Source: Rhizobium esperanzae
Lineage (GTDB): Bacteria > Pseudomonadota > Alphaproteobacteria > Rhizobiales > Rhizobiaceae
Length of the DNA stretch: 64,000 nt
Assembly (NCBI RefSeq): GCF_002204185.1
Contig: NZ_MXPU01000017.1
Coordinates: 62,001-126,000 of the forward strand
Direction of reading: 5' to 3'
In this document: positions 1 through 8,100 of the stretch, piece by piece
Position numbering within the stretch: position 1 is the stretch's first letter
Layout of the letters: the number at the start of each line of letters is the position of its first letter
The notes under the pieces: model-generated
Seen by the model: the letters and a program-made list of their open reading frames with translations, nothing else
The model's database searches: none
Told to the model about the DNA's origin: nothing
Translations under genes and position numbers: made by a program

Positions 1-369
1 CAGCGAAAGGTCCGGGTTCTCGCCGGCGAAATCGATCAGCGACTGGCCGACGTCGGCGTCGACGAAGGTGCGGGGAACGGAGACGCGCAACCGTCCCTTC
101 AGCTGTGCATTGTTTTCGCGCACGAGATCGGCAAGGTTGTCGATCTCCTTCAAAATATCGGAGGCGCTGCGATAATAGGTGTGGCCGGCCTCCGTCATGG
201 AGAACTGCCGGGTCGTGCGGTTGAGCAGCAACGCGCCGAGCTCGTCTTCCAGTTCGCGCACATATTTGGACAGCAGCGCCTTCGAGCGGCCGGTGCGCCG
301 GGCGGCGGCGGAAAAGCCTTCGGCCTCGACGACATCGATGAAGGCGCGTATGCGCGTCAAGGTATCCAT
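1..369 (-). CDS. LysR-family transcriptional regulator (C-terminus beyond window)
   Basis: About 123 N-terminal residues are present, beginning MDTLTRIRAFIDVVEAEGFS; the gene runs off the left edge. Residues 1-60 form the LysR winged helix-turn-helix, with the usual alanine-rich stretch (FSAAARRTGRSKALLSKYV) and the LNRTTR segment after the recognition helix. From about residue 90 (LKGRLRVSVPRTF) the effector-binding domain begins. It is a cytoplasmic DNA-binding regulator; its inducer and targets cannot be read from this fragment. It is divergent from the decarboxylase at 897, with over 500 bases between them. The ATG at 369 is the start that includes the complete helix-turn-helix. Family membership is secure, function unknown. 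Confidence 0.9.
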   Translation of the reverse strand, partial: MDTLTRIRAFIDVVEAEGFSAAARRTGRSKALLSKYVRELEDELGALLLNRTTRQFSMTEAGHTYYRSASDILKEIDNLADLVRENNAQLKGRLRVSVPRTFVDADVGQSLIDFAGENPDLSL

Positions 370-699
370 GATGCTTCCTAGAACTGTTTTGGAACGTTGA
401 ACAAATTGCCCCGCGCTGTTCAATATTTTTTTGCCCAGAGGATCAAAAAATCGCTTGATTATGAAGGCGAATATTCTTATCTCCCAGTCAGCCCAAAGTC
501 GCACGTGCCCATGGGTGTCCGCCGAACCCTCGAATTGGTGAGGAAATCGGTAAGGTACCTGGAATTAACCCCTCCAGTCGCTATTCCGGCCAACCGGAAA
601 ATGCGAGGACGCCTGAAGCAACGACGGTGCGGGCCTTTTTGTTCTCTCCCTGCTTTCCATCAGCGGGGGTTACTGAAGAGGCACACCATCATTGCCGGA
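370..699. other. intergenic region, no gene seen
   Basis: This is the left part of the long gap between the divergent LysR gene and the decarboxylase. It is noticeably AT-richer near 415-480, as expected for promoters. I see no convincing protein or structured RNA here; weak open frames lack ribosome binding sites and family resemblance. Confidence 0.5.
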
Positions 700-896
700 A
701 GTGCGGTTGGGACTCTCCCTCCAATCCATGGCAGACAAAGCCGAACTTACACCGCATCGCGGCGTTGGTTCACTATCCGCGCATCGAGCGCTTGCTATGG
801 TTCCGGGGTCTCCACCGGCTGGTTCCAATGCGAGTTCTCGTACGCCCTTTGTCCTCCGGTTCATGCCGGAGCTCTGGAACTGGAAGAGGGAACGAT
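700..896 (+). promoter_or_regulatory. candidate speF-type leader RNA of the ornithine decarboxylase gene
   Basis: This is the 5' leader of the decarboxylase at 897. Rfam describes a 'speF' RNA motif upstream of ornithine decarboxylase genes in Alphaproteobacteria, and position and gene match that. Seen directly: a perfect hairpin at 854-871 (CTCCGG, loop TTCATG, CCGGAG), followed by a strong ribosome binding site (GGAAGAGGG, 883-891) and the ATG. All three forward frames are free of stop codons from about 692 to 897, so an upstream leader peptide is possible in any of them. The frame of the decarboxylase stays open back to 627. Boundaries are approximate, and assignment to the Rfam family is from memory of context, not from an alignment. 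Confidence 0.55.
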
Positions 897-2030
897 ATGA
901 CCACCCAGCGCATCCGCGACTTTCTCGCAACCCGACGTCCCGACGGTCCCTGCCTCGTGGTTGACCTCGACGTCGTTCGCGACAATTTCCACGCCTTCCG
1001 TCACGCCATGCCGGACAGCGCCATCTACTACGCCGTCAAGGCCAATCCGGCTCCGGAAGTGCTGAAGCTGCTCGTCAACCTTGGCTCCAATTTTGATTGC
1101 GCATCCGTTGCCGAAATCGAAATGGCGCTGGAAGCCGGCGCGACCGCTGCCCGCATCTCCTATGGCAACACGATCAAGAAGGAGCGTGATGTCGCTCGCG
1201 CTCATGCGCTCGGCGTCAGCCTCTTTGCGGTCGACAGCCACGAGGAAGTCGAGAAGATCTCGCGCGCTGCTCCCGGCGCCCGTGTCTTCTGTCGCGTGCT
1301 CACCGATGGCGAAGGCGCCGAATGGCCGCTGTCGCGCAAGTTCGGCTGCGTTCCGCAGATGGCCGTCGACGTTCTCGTCTACGCTCATCAGCTCGGCCTG
1401 CAGTCCTACGGCGTCTCCTTCCATGTCGGCTCGCAGATGACCAAGGTCGATGCCTGGGATTCGGCTCTTGCCGATGCCAAGCGTGTCTTCGTTCAACTTG
1501 CCAAGCAGGGCATCCACCTGCAGATGGTCAACATGGGCGGCGGCTTCCCGACCAAGTATCTGCGTGACGTTCCGTCCGCGGAAGCTTACGGCAAGTCGAT
1601 CTACCAGGCGCTGCGCACGCATTTCGGCAACCAGATCCCGCAGACGATCATCGAGCCGGGTCGCGGCATGGTCGGCAATGCCGGTGTCATCAAGGCGGAA
1701 GTCGTGCTGATCTCCAAGAAGTCGGACAATGACGACGCCCGCTGGGTCTTCCTCGACATCGGCAAGTTCGGCGGTCTCGCCGAAACCATGGACGAGGCCA
1801 TCCGTTACCCGATCCGCACCGAGCGCGACGGCGACGAGATGGAGCCCTGCGTGATCGCCGGCCCGACCTGCGACTCGGCCGACGTGCTGTATGAAAAGAA
1901 CCTCTATCCGCTGCCGCTGTCTCTGACGATCGGCGACGAGGTCCTGATCGAAGGCACCGGCGCCTATACGACGACCTACTCGGCAGTCGCTTTCAACGGC
2001 TTCGAGCCGCTGAAGGCCTACGTCATTTAA
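897..2030 (+). CDS. odc: ornithine/lysine decarboxylase (PLP-dependent, alanine racemase fold)
   Basis: A 377-residue decarboxylase of the group IV (ODC/DAP/arginine) family. It converts ornithine to putrescine and, in related rhizobial enzymes, lysine to cadaverine; it is cytosolic and feeds polyamine synthesis. Visible signatures: YYAVKANP with the PLP lysine at about residue 48, HVGSQ at 176-180, the glycine-rich MGGGFP at 213-218, EPGR at 253-256 and the C-terminal GPTCDSAD with the active-site cysteine near 325. The length is typical for the bacterial short form. The ATG at 897 is chosen because GGAAGAGGG precedes it and the protein aligns from there; the frame is open further upstream. 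A GNAT gene follows after 96 bases on the same strand. Expression may be controlled by the structured leader. Confidence 0.93.
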   Translation: MTTQRIRDFLATRRPDGPCLVVDLDVVRDNFHAFRHAMPDSAIYYAVKANPAPEVLKLLVNLGSNFDCASVAEIEMALEAGATAARISYGNTIKKERDVARAHALGVSLFAVDSHEEVEKISRAAPGARVFCRVLTDGEGAEWPLSRKFGCVPQMAVDVLVYAHQLGLQSYGVSFHVGSQMTKVDAWDSALADAKRVFVQLAKQGIHLQMVNMGGGFPTKYLRDVPSAEAYGKSIYQALRTHFGNQIPQTIIEPGRGMVGNAGVIKAEVVLISKKSDNDDARWVFLDIGKFGGLAETMDEAIRYPIRTERDGDEMEPCVIAGPTCDSADVLYEKNLYPLPLSLTIGDEVLIEGTGAYTTTYSAVAFNGFEPLKAYVI

Positions 2031-2126
2031 GGCCTTGTTTCTGCTAGTCCCGTAACCAGCCGGGGCGGCAAATTCACAATTCTCCGAAGTCACCGTCTGA
2101 AACGGTTTTGAGTGCGGGAGGCCACG

Positions 2127-2717
2127 ATGGCCGCTGTTCTTGATTCTGTCCGTGCATTCTTTGCGCCCTCCATTTTCACCATCGACGCCGAAAATCCGTC
2201 GGATGTCGTCGCGCGTGAAAACCTGCTCGATCGCGTCATGGGCACTGACCGCCGCAAGAAGTCGTCGGAGAAAATCCGCCGCAACCGTATTCCGGCCGAA
2301 GGACTTGCGCTGGTCGCGCGTGACCGCGACGGCCATCTGATCGGCACGGTGCGGCTCTGGAACGTCGAGGCCGGCGTCAACGCCGAAGGCACGCCGATCA
2401 ACGCGCTGCTGCTCGGTCCGCTGGCCGTCGATTGCCGTCACGGCGGCAAGGGCGTCGGCTCGGCCCTGATGCGCGCGGCGATCCTCGAGGCGAAGAACCG
2501 CGGGCATGGCGCCGTCCTGCTCGTCGGCGATGCCGCCTATTACGAGCGCTTCGGCTTCTTCGCTGAAAAGGCTCGCCATCTTGTCATGCCGGGTCCGTTC
2601 GAACGCTCGCGCTTTCTCGCGCTTGAGCTCACTGAAGGCTGGCTTGACGGCGCGGCTGGCATGATCGTCCCCTCGGGACGCATGCTGGCCAGCGCGCCGG
2701 TTCGCCGCGCAGCTTGA
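2127..2717 (+). CDS. GNAT family N-acetyltransferase
   Basis: A 196-residue acetyltransferase of the GCN5 fold. The acetyl-CoA binding motif A is visible in the middle (GPLAVDCRHGGKGVGSAL), followed by AAYYERFGF, the usual beta-5/alpha-4 region. The ATG at 2127 has GCGGGAGG just upstream; an earlier GTG at 2112 is less likely. It lies 96 bases behind the ornithine decarboxylase on the same strand, so it may be co-transcribed and could act on polyamines, but that is inference from position only; the substrate is not readable. Confidence 0.85.
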   Translation: MAAVLDSVRAFFAPSIFTIDAENPSDVVARENLLDRVMGTDRRKKSSEKIRRNRIPAEGLALVARDRDGHLIGTVRLWNVEAGVNAEGTPINALLLGPLAVDCRHGGKGVGSALMRAAILEAKNRGHGAVLLVGDAAYYERFGFFAEKARHLVMPGPFERSRFLALELTEGWLDGAAGMIVPSGRMLASAPVRRAA

Positions 2718-2908
2718 GCTGCACGCCCGTCGGCAAGTGGGGAATCTCTTTCCCGGGCCGGCGACGTCCGCGCCGCTTGATCATGCAGGCAGGCGGGTCT
2801 GCCATGGTTGCGGCGCGGATTGTCTTTCCGTGACAGGGCGGTGAGGCGTGCGAATAATCGGCTCACCAGCAGACACGATCGCGTGAAAAGTGCCATGGGC
2901 ACACGAAG

Positions 2909-3969
2909 ATGCTGCGGCGATATCCTATCATGCGCCGCACGATCCGGATTTTTCCCCTTCTGCTTTTCTTCTGCCTGCCGTTTGGCGCAACAGGCCTGGC
3001 GTCCGCCCAGAGCACGGCGTCCGCCGCCGGGCTTGGTCCGCGTCTCGACCAAGCGGCGAGCGATCCGGCGCTGCGACCGCTCAAGACGGTGGTCGTCGCT
3101 CGCAACGGACGCGTTCTCACCGAACGCGGCTTCCACGGTCATTCGCCGTCGGAAACGACCAATATCAAATCCGCTTCGAAATCGATCATTTCGGCGCTTG
3201 TCGGTATCGCGATCGGCAAAGGACTGCTGGATGGGCCGGACCAGAAGATCGCGCCGATCCTGAAGGCCGATCTTCCCTCATCGCCTGATCCGCGCCTCAA
3301 CGACATCACCATCGGCAATCTTCTCTCCATGCAGGCGGGACTCGAATCGCATGTCCGGACCGAATTACGGCCGCTGGGTCTCGTCGCGCAACTGGGTGCG
3401 CTTTGCCCTTTCGCAGCCTTTTGTCGATCAGCCCGGCGGAGAGATGCTCTATTCCACCGCATCCACGCATCTGCTTTCGGCCATTCTAACCAAGGTCAGC
3501 GCCAGGTCGACCCTGGCTTTGGCGCGCGATTGGCTCGGCCCAATCGAGGGTTTCCGTATCGGCGCATGGGAGCGCGACCCGCAGGGCATCTATCTCGGCG
3601 GCAATCAGATGGCGATGAGCGCCCGCTCCCTGCTTGCTTTCGGCGAGCTTTATCGCAATGGCGGGCGGGCGCACGGCGGAGGGAGTGCAGGTGGTGCCCG
3701 CCGACTGGATCGTGCAATCCTGGCAGCGCCGCACCAATTCACGCTTCTCCGGCGACGAATATGGCTATGGCTGGTTCACACGTGAGATCGGCGGCGAGCA
3801 GGTGCATTTCGGCTGGGGTTATGGCGGCCAGATGCTCTACATCGTGCCGTCGCTCGATCTCACCGTCGTCATGACCTCGGAAGAGAGCGGTCCTTCGGCC
3901 CGAAACGGCTACCGCGATTTGCTGCACGGTCTGCTGGCCGACATTATCGGCACGGTGCGGGCGGCTTGA
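2909..3969 (+). pseudogene. serine hydrolase / class C beta-lactamase-like gene broken by two frameshifts
   Basis: The coding information for a secreted penicillin-binding-protein-like serine hydrolase is spread over three frames. Frame one (from ATG 2909 or 2930) gives a signal peptide (MRRTIRIFPLLLFFCLPF) and the active-site motif SASK in NIKSASKSIISA. Near 3349-3352 one extra base moves the reading to a second frame (SGPNYGRWVSSRNWVRFAL onward, with YSTASTHLL). At 3663-3670 GGGC is duplicated (GGGCGGGC), moving to a third frame (RTAEGVQVVPADWI, ending HFGWGYGGQM and the stop at 3969). Removing one base and one GGGC copy restores a single protein of about 350 residues. Either the gene is dead or the sequence has two errors; two independent lesions favour decay. 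Confidence 0.8.
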
Positions 3970-4035
3970 CCACAGCGGCGCAGGGAAAACCGCCGATCGT
4001 TCAATTCTTAACGAAGGCTCCAATCAAACCGCAAA

Positions 4036-4410
4036 ATGCTTGCTGTAGGTTCCGCGACCAGAACCTCGGAAAACCACATGCTACTGGGCTTTGCCAGCAT
4101 TTCCAAGGGGATCATGCGCTCAAGCGATCTGCTCGCCCGCCAAGGCGGGGACGAGTTCTTGGCGGTGCTGAAAAACATCTCACAGGAAGATGCGATGGCG
4201 ATTGCCGAGCGCATCCGTCTCGACTTCGCCGCCGCCATGCAGCGGCCGGATCTCGCCGTCTTTCCTGCGCTCAGCATCGGCGTCGCCACGCGGGAAGGCG
4301 GCGGAGATTTCGAACGGCTCGTGCACAAGGCCGATGAGGCGCTCTATCGCTCGAAGCGCGAAGGCCGAAATCGCGTTGAAGCCTTTTGGGAAAACCAGCA
4401 AGCGGCATAG
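4036..4410 (+). pseudogene. C-terminal fragment of a GGDEF domain (diguanylate cyclase remnant)
   Basis: The 124-codon frame carries the second half of a GGDEF domain: a LL...SDLLARQGGDEFLAVL stretch with an intact GGDEF motif, then SIGVAT and the closing ADEALYRSKREGRNRV. The first half, including the DLTGLPNR-type start, the metal-binding aspartate and the IND..GH segment, is missing, and no sensor domain precedes it. No other frame upstream restores it. Without the N-terminal half it cannot form the cyclase active site. With the broken hydrolase just before it, it marks a degenerate patch. Confidence 0.75.
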
Positions 4411-4438
4411 CGCGTGGGCGCGACCCTGTAGCGATTAC

Positions 4439-5257
4439 CTAAATATTCTGATCCATCGTCTCGGCCGGGATTTCGTCGGTACGGTGGATACGAACGACGG
4501 CGGCCGGCACGCCGGCGACCGTGCAATGTTCGGGGACCGGCTTCAGCACGACACTGCCGGCGGCGATTTTGCTGAAGGCGCCGATTTCGATATTGCCGAG
4601 GATCTTGGCGCCCGCGCCGATCATGACGCCGTGGCGGATCTTCGGATGACGGTCGCCCGTCTCCTTGCCGGTGCCGCCGAGCGTGACGTTCTGCAGGATC
4701 GATACTTCATCTTCGATCACCGCTGTTTCGCCGATGACGATGCCCGAGCCATGGTCGAGCATGATGGCGGCGCCGATCTGGGCTGCCGGATGGATATCCG
4801 GGCCGAAGACCAGCGAGGCCAGATTGGCGAGCCATGTGGCGATTTCCGGGCGGCCCCCTTTCCAGAGCGCATGGGCGATGCGATGGGTCTGCAGCGCATG
4901 GAAGCCCTTGAGGTTCAGAAGCGCGTGCAGAAACGTCGTGCAGGCGGGATCACGCTCGCGCACGGCAGCGAGATCTGCCTCGACTTTCCGCATGATGTCG
5001 TCATCAAGCGTGGACAGGATGAGATCGAACAAATCGCCCGTTTCAACTTGCGGCACCGAAAGCCGCGCGGTCAGCACACGGGCGAGGATCTCATGGCTGC
5101 CGGCAGCGTCCGTCACCTGCTCGGCAAGCAGTCGCTGCAATATCGGCTCGCGCACGGCAAGCTCGCCCGCCTCGGCGCGGATCACGGCCCAGATGGATAC
5201 GCCGCCCGAGGATTGCGGCTGTTGCTCGGCCAAGCCGAGGCCGGTCGATTTCGGCAT
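4439..5257 (-). CDS. cysE: serine O-acetyltransferase
   Basis: A 272-residue cytosolic enzyme transferring acetyl from acetyl-CoA to L-serine to give O-acetylserine, the first step of cysteine synthesis. The N-terminal helical domain (VWAVIRAEA-like start to about residue 140) is followed by a left-handed beta-helix of hexapeptide repeats (GPDIHPAAQIGAAIMLDHGS, IGETAVIEDEVSIL, GDRHPKIRHGVMIGAGAKIL). The catalytic His/Asp are in the LDHG and GDRHPK segments. The ATG at 5257 has AGAGGA upstream; a longer frame to 5290 lacks such a site. The gene is 89 bases behind the GNAT gene on the same strand and may have its own promoter. Confidence 0.94.
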   Translation of the reverse strand: MPKSTGLGLAEQQPQSSGGVSIWAVIRAEAGELAVREPILQRLLAEQVTDAAGSHEILARVLTARLSVPQVETGDLFDLILSTLDDDIMRKVEADLAAVRERDPACTTFLHALLNLKGFHALQTHRIAHALWKGGRPEIATWLANLASLVFGPDIHPAAQIGAAIMLDHGSGIVIGETAVIEDEVSILQNVTLGGTGKETGDRHPKIRHGVMIGAGAKILGNIEIGAFSKIAAGSVVLKPVPEHCTVAGVPAAVVRIHRTDEIPAETMDQNI

Positions 5258-5346
5258 TGACGTTTCCTCTGTCAGCCACGGCGCGGGCAATGCCTGCGTG
5301 GATTTTCATGTTTCGCCCGGCCAAGGCATTTGGCAAGCCCGATCTT

Positions 5347-5763
5347 CTAACCGGACGGTTTCGGGCTGAGCGTCGGTTTGGGAAGACGGCGCCAATGATA
5401 GAGCACGTCAGGCTCTTTTTCCTCGTTGTCGGCACCGTCGGTCTCTTCCTCGGCGGTAAAGCCATGCCTCTCGTAGAAAGCGCGTGCGCCCGTATTGCGC
5501 TGGAATGTCCAGAGCCGGATCTCATTCATCTCCTCTCTGGCGCAGCCGAGGAGGAGGGAGCCGATGCCCATGGCCTGGAAGTCGGGGAGAACGTAAAACT
5601 GCTCTATCCAGTTATCGCCATAGGCGATGACGCCGACGAGCTTGTTTGCCATGGCGGCGCCGAGGATCGTGCAGTTCGGCAGGAGATGCATGCGCCAATA
5701 CTGCTCTTCTTCCTCAGGCGTGTGCAGAACGGGCAGCCAGGGCAGGCGCTGCCAGAGCGCCAC
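5347..5763 (-). CDS. GNAT family N-acetyltransferase, N-terminus uncertain
   Basis: A short GNAT protein (138 residues if the GTG at 5763 is used). Recognisable parts are LPWLPVLHTPEEEE near the start, IEQFYVLPDFQAMGIGSLLL (acetyl-CoA motif A) and RNTGARAFYERHGF. Homologues normally carry about 15-25 more residues ahead of this point. In-frame sequence upstream (AEIRRVALWQ) looks like the missing first helix, yet no ATG, GTG or TTG with a binding site exists there. The start may have been lost, or a frameshift may lie near 5765-5800. It is the third gene of the leftward group headed by the metallochaperone GTPase. Substrate unknown. Confidence 0.7.
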   Translation of the reverse strand: MALWQRLPWLPVLHTPEEEEQYWRMHLLPNCTILGAAMANKLVGVIAYGDNWIEQFYVLPDFQAMGIGSLLLGCAREEMNEIRLWTFQRNTGARAFYERHGFTAEEETDGADNEEKEPDVLYHWRRLPKPTLSPKPSG

Positions 5764-5856
5764 GCGCCTGATCTCAGCGCAGCCCGCATGTGGTCGGCGC
5801 CGAGCGTCACGAGTTCGGGTTCCGTCAAGGCGCCATCCACTACCGGGAACGCGGCA

Positions 5857-6846
5857 TCAGGCAGAAATATCGACGACGCCGCAATCGCCGGCTTCCGAGG
5901 CGAAAGCAAGCAGCTTGCCGTCCCTGCTCCAACTCATCGCCGTGATCGCGCCCTTGCCGGGGCGGCGCAGCAGCGCTTCCTTGTTGTCGGCAACGCGCAC
6001 AGCGAGGATCATGCCGTCAACGAAGCCGATGGCGAGGATATCTTCCAGCGGATGGAATTTCACCGAGGTCGCCATGATGTTGGCGCGGGTGCCGAGTTCC
6101 AGCGGCGCCTTGCCCATCGGACCGTCCTTGCCCTGGAAAGGCCAGACGATGGCCGCCGGCGCGCCCGAGGAGGCGAGCCATTTGCCCTTGACCGACCAGG
6201 AGAGGGATTTCACCTTGGCGGGATAGCCGGTCATGCGCATGTGGCGGGCTTCGGCGCCGGGCTTGCTGTCGAGCTTCCAGCCGTGCAGCGCGTTTTCCTG
6301 CATCGAGGTGACGAGGAAATTACCATCCGGCGAGAAGGTGACGCCGGTATGCGCGCCCTTCCATTCGAGATCGACCGGTTTGGCGCTCATACCGACCCAA
6401 TGCAGCGACACGCCGTTGTAACGGGCAACGGCGATGCGTAGACCCTTCGGTGCGAAGGCGAGGCCTTCGACGGTGCGCTCCTCGGGAAATTCCTTGGTCG
6501 TGCCGTCGGCAAGGCGCACGAGCGAACTTTTGCCGTAAGAATAGGCGATGGCGCCCTGCGGGCCGGCCGCGACCTGTGAAATCCATTTGCGCGGTGCGGT
6601 CGCGAGTTCGCTGACGCTGCCGTCGGCGGTGATGCGCAGGACCTTGCCGTCCTCGCCGCCGGAGATCAGGCTGTCGCTATAAGGATCGCGGATCGCGGTG
6701 AGCATGCCCTGATGGGCTTCTGAAACCCTCTCGCCGCCGTCCAGCCGGTGAAACGTGCCGTTTGCGTTTGCGAAGAAGGGAACATCACCTAAAAATTCGA
6801 CGGCCAGAATGTGGCCGTCGAGATCAAGCGGCGCAACTGTCGGCAT
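5857..6846 (-). CDS. WD40-repeat protein
   Basis: A 329-residue protein made of WD40-like blades throughout: GHILAVEFLGD, GMLTAIRDPYSDSLISGGEDGKVL, GVTFSPDGNFLVTSM and AITAMSWSRDGKLLAFASEAG are typical repeat cores, consistent with a seven-bladed propeller. There is no signal peptide, so it should be cytosolic. Its ATG overlaps the last base of the COG0523 GTPase stop region, so the two are translationally coupled. Proteins of this kind often sit next to COG0523 metallochaperones in rhizobia. A scaffold role in metal handling is inferred from that linkage only. Confidence 0.85.
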   Translation of the reverse strand: MPTVAPLDLDGHILAVEFLGDVPFFANANGTFHRLDGGERVSEAHQGMLTAIRDPYSDSLISGGEDGKVLRITADGSVSELATAPRKWISQVAAGPQGAIAYSYGKSSLVRLADGTTKEFPEERTVEGLAFAPKGLRIAVARYNGVSLHWVGMSAKPVDLEWKGAHTGVTFSPDGNFLVTSMQENALHGWKLDSKPGAEARHMRMTGYPAKVKSLSWSVKGKWLASSGAPAAIVWPFQGKDGPMGKAPLELGTRANIMATSVKFHPLEDILAIGFVDGMILAVRVADNKEALLRRPGKGAITAMSWSRDGKLLAFASEAGDCGVVDISA

Positions 6847-7955
6847 CAGGCGGCTGCCTCGCAGGCCTTGAACGAAGCCTCGAGTTTTTCGCGGTCGAGA
6901 TCGCGGCCGATGAAGACGAGACGGCTTTCATGCTTCTCGCCATCCTTCCACGGCCGCTGGTGATCACCCTCGATGATCATGTGCACGCCCTGAACGACGT
7001 AACGCTGGGGATCATCTTTGAAGGCGATGATGCCCTTGAGGCGAAGAATGTTCGGGCCCTGCACCTGGGTGACTTTCTGGATCCACGGGAAGAAGCGCTC
7101 GGGATTCATCTCGCCGCCGCGCAGCGACACCGACTGCACCGTCACATCATGGATCGCGGACATCGCGCCATGATGATGGTCGTGCCCATGATGATCGTGA
7201 TCATGATGATCGTGATCATGGCCATGATGGTGGTGGTCGTGATCATGGTGATCATGATCGCAATCCGGGCCGCAGACGTGGTCGTCATGGCCGTGTTCCA
7301 GGAAATGCGGATCGTTTTCGAGCGCGCGCTCCAGGTTGAAGGCGCCCTGATCGAGCACGCGGGCGAGATCGACGCCGGAGCGGCTGGTCTTGTAGACGCG
7401 GGCCGCCGGGTTGATAGCGCGGACGATGTCTTCGATCACATCCAGTTCGTCCGGGGTCACGAGGTCGCTCTTGTTGATGACGACGACGTCGGCGAAGGCG
7501 ATCTGGTCTTCGGCCTCGCGGCTGTCCTTCAGGCGCAGCGGCAGGTGCTTGGCGTCGACGAGGGCGATGACGGCGTCGAGCTCGGTCTTGGCGCGAACGT
7601 CATCGTCCATGAAGAAGGTCTGGGCGACCGGTACCGGATCGGCAAGGCCGGTCGTCTCGACGATGATGCCGTCGAAACGGCCGGGGCGGCGCATCAGGCC
7701 TTCGACGACGCGGATCAGGTCGCCGCGCACCGTGCAACAGACGCAGCCGTTGTTCATCTCGTAGATTTCTTCATCCGACTCGACGATCAGGTCGTTGTCG
7801 ATGCCGATTTCGCCGAACTCGTTGACGATGACCGCATATTTCTTGCCGTGGTTTTCGGAGAGGATGCGGTTGAGCAAGGTCGTCTTTCCGGCGCCGAGAT
7901 AACCGGTGAGCACGGTGACGGGAATAGGCTTCTGGGTGGAGATCGCGTCGGTCAT
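6846..7955 (-). CDS. COG0523 (CobW/YciC-type) metallochaperone GTPase with His-rich stretch
   Basis: A 369-residue G3E-family GTPase. The Walker A motif GAGKTT is at 21-26, the family metal motif GCVCC at 70-74, a Walker B-like ETTGLADP later, and NKSD for guanine recognition. Between the GTPase and CobW C-terminal domains lies a long His/Asp-rich segment (about 40 residues, encoded near 7165-7290), starting DCDHDHHDHDHHHHGH, an obvious zinc-binding tract. Such proteins deliver zinc under starvation. The ATG at 7955 follows AGAGG; an upstream frame to 8021 lacks support. A candidate Zur operator lies about 100 bases upstream at 8058-8074. The WD40 gene overlaps its end. The zinc assignment is inference from the His tract plus operator; cobalt cannot be excluded. 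Confidence 0.9.
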   Translation of the reverse strand: MTDAISTQKPIPVTVLTGYLGAGKTTLLNRILSENHGKKYAVIVNEFGEIGIDNDLIVESDEEIYEMNNGCVCCTVRGDLIRVVEGLMRRPGRFDGIIVETTGLADPVPVAQTFFMDDDVRAKTELDAVIALVDAKHLPLRLKDSREAEDQIAFADVVVINKSDLVTPDELDVIEDIVRAINPAARVYKTSRSGVDLARVLDQGAFNLERALENDPHFLEHGHDDHVCGPDCDHDHHDHDHHHHGHDHDHHDHDHHGHDHHHGAMSAIHDVTVQSVSLRGGEMNPERFFPWIQKVTQVQGPNILRLKGIIAFKDDPQRYVVQGVHMIIEGDHQRPWKDGEKHESRLVFIGRDLDREKLEASFKACEAAA

Positions 7956-8057
7956 GAGAACCTCTAAATTAGGCGTACGGCCGAACGGCGTAGGATCGGC
8001 CGCTTGAGCGGTTGGTCTCATATAATGGCATGGGCACGGCAGTTCAAAGGATTTTAT

Positions 8058-8074
8058 ATGTTATAAGATCACAT
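8058..8074. promoter_or_regulatory. candidate Zur (zinc uptake regulator) operator
   Basis: The sequence ATGTTATAAGATCACAT is an imperfect dyad: arm ATGTTAT, spacer AAG, arm ATCACAT, six of seven positions matching. It resembles the alphaproteobacterial Zur box with its TGTTAT...ATAACA core. It sits about 100 bases upstream of the His-rich COG0523 GTPase (start 7955), where zinc-dependent repression is expected. The creatininase gene ends 27 bases to the right, so the site serves only the leftward gene. Confidence 0.55.
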
Positions 8075-8100
8075 CGCCGCCCGATGCGGATGACCGCTTT

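Noticed and set aside
861..2579. Long reverse open frame opposite the decarboxylase and GNAT genes
   Set aside because: Covers two well-recognised genes on the other strand; Arg/Asp/Ala-rich with no family match.
7165..7290. CATGAT/GTGATC-rich repeat resembling a simple-sequence tract
   Set aside because: It is the coding sequence of the His/Asp-rich segment of the COG0523 GTPase; codons alternate CAT/CAC and GAT/GAC in frame.
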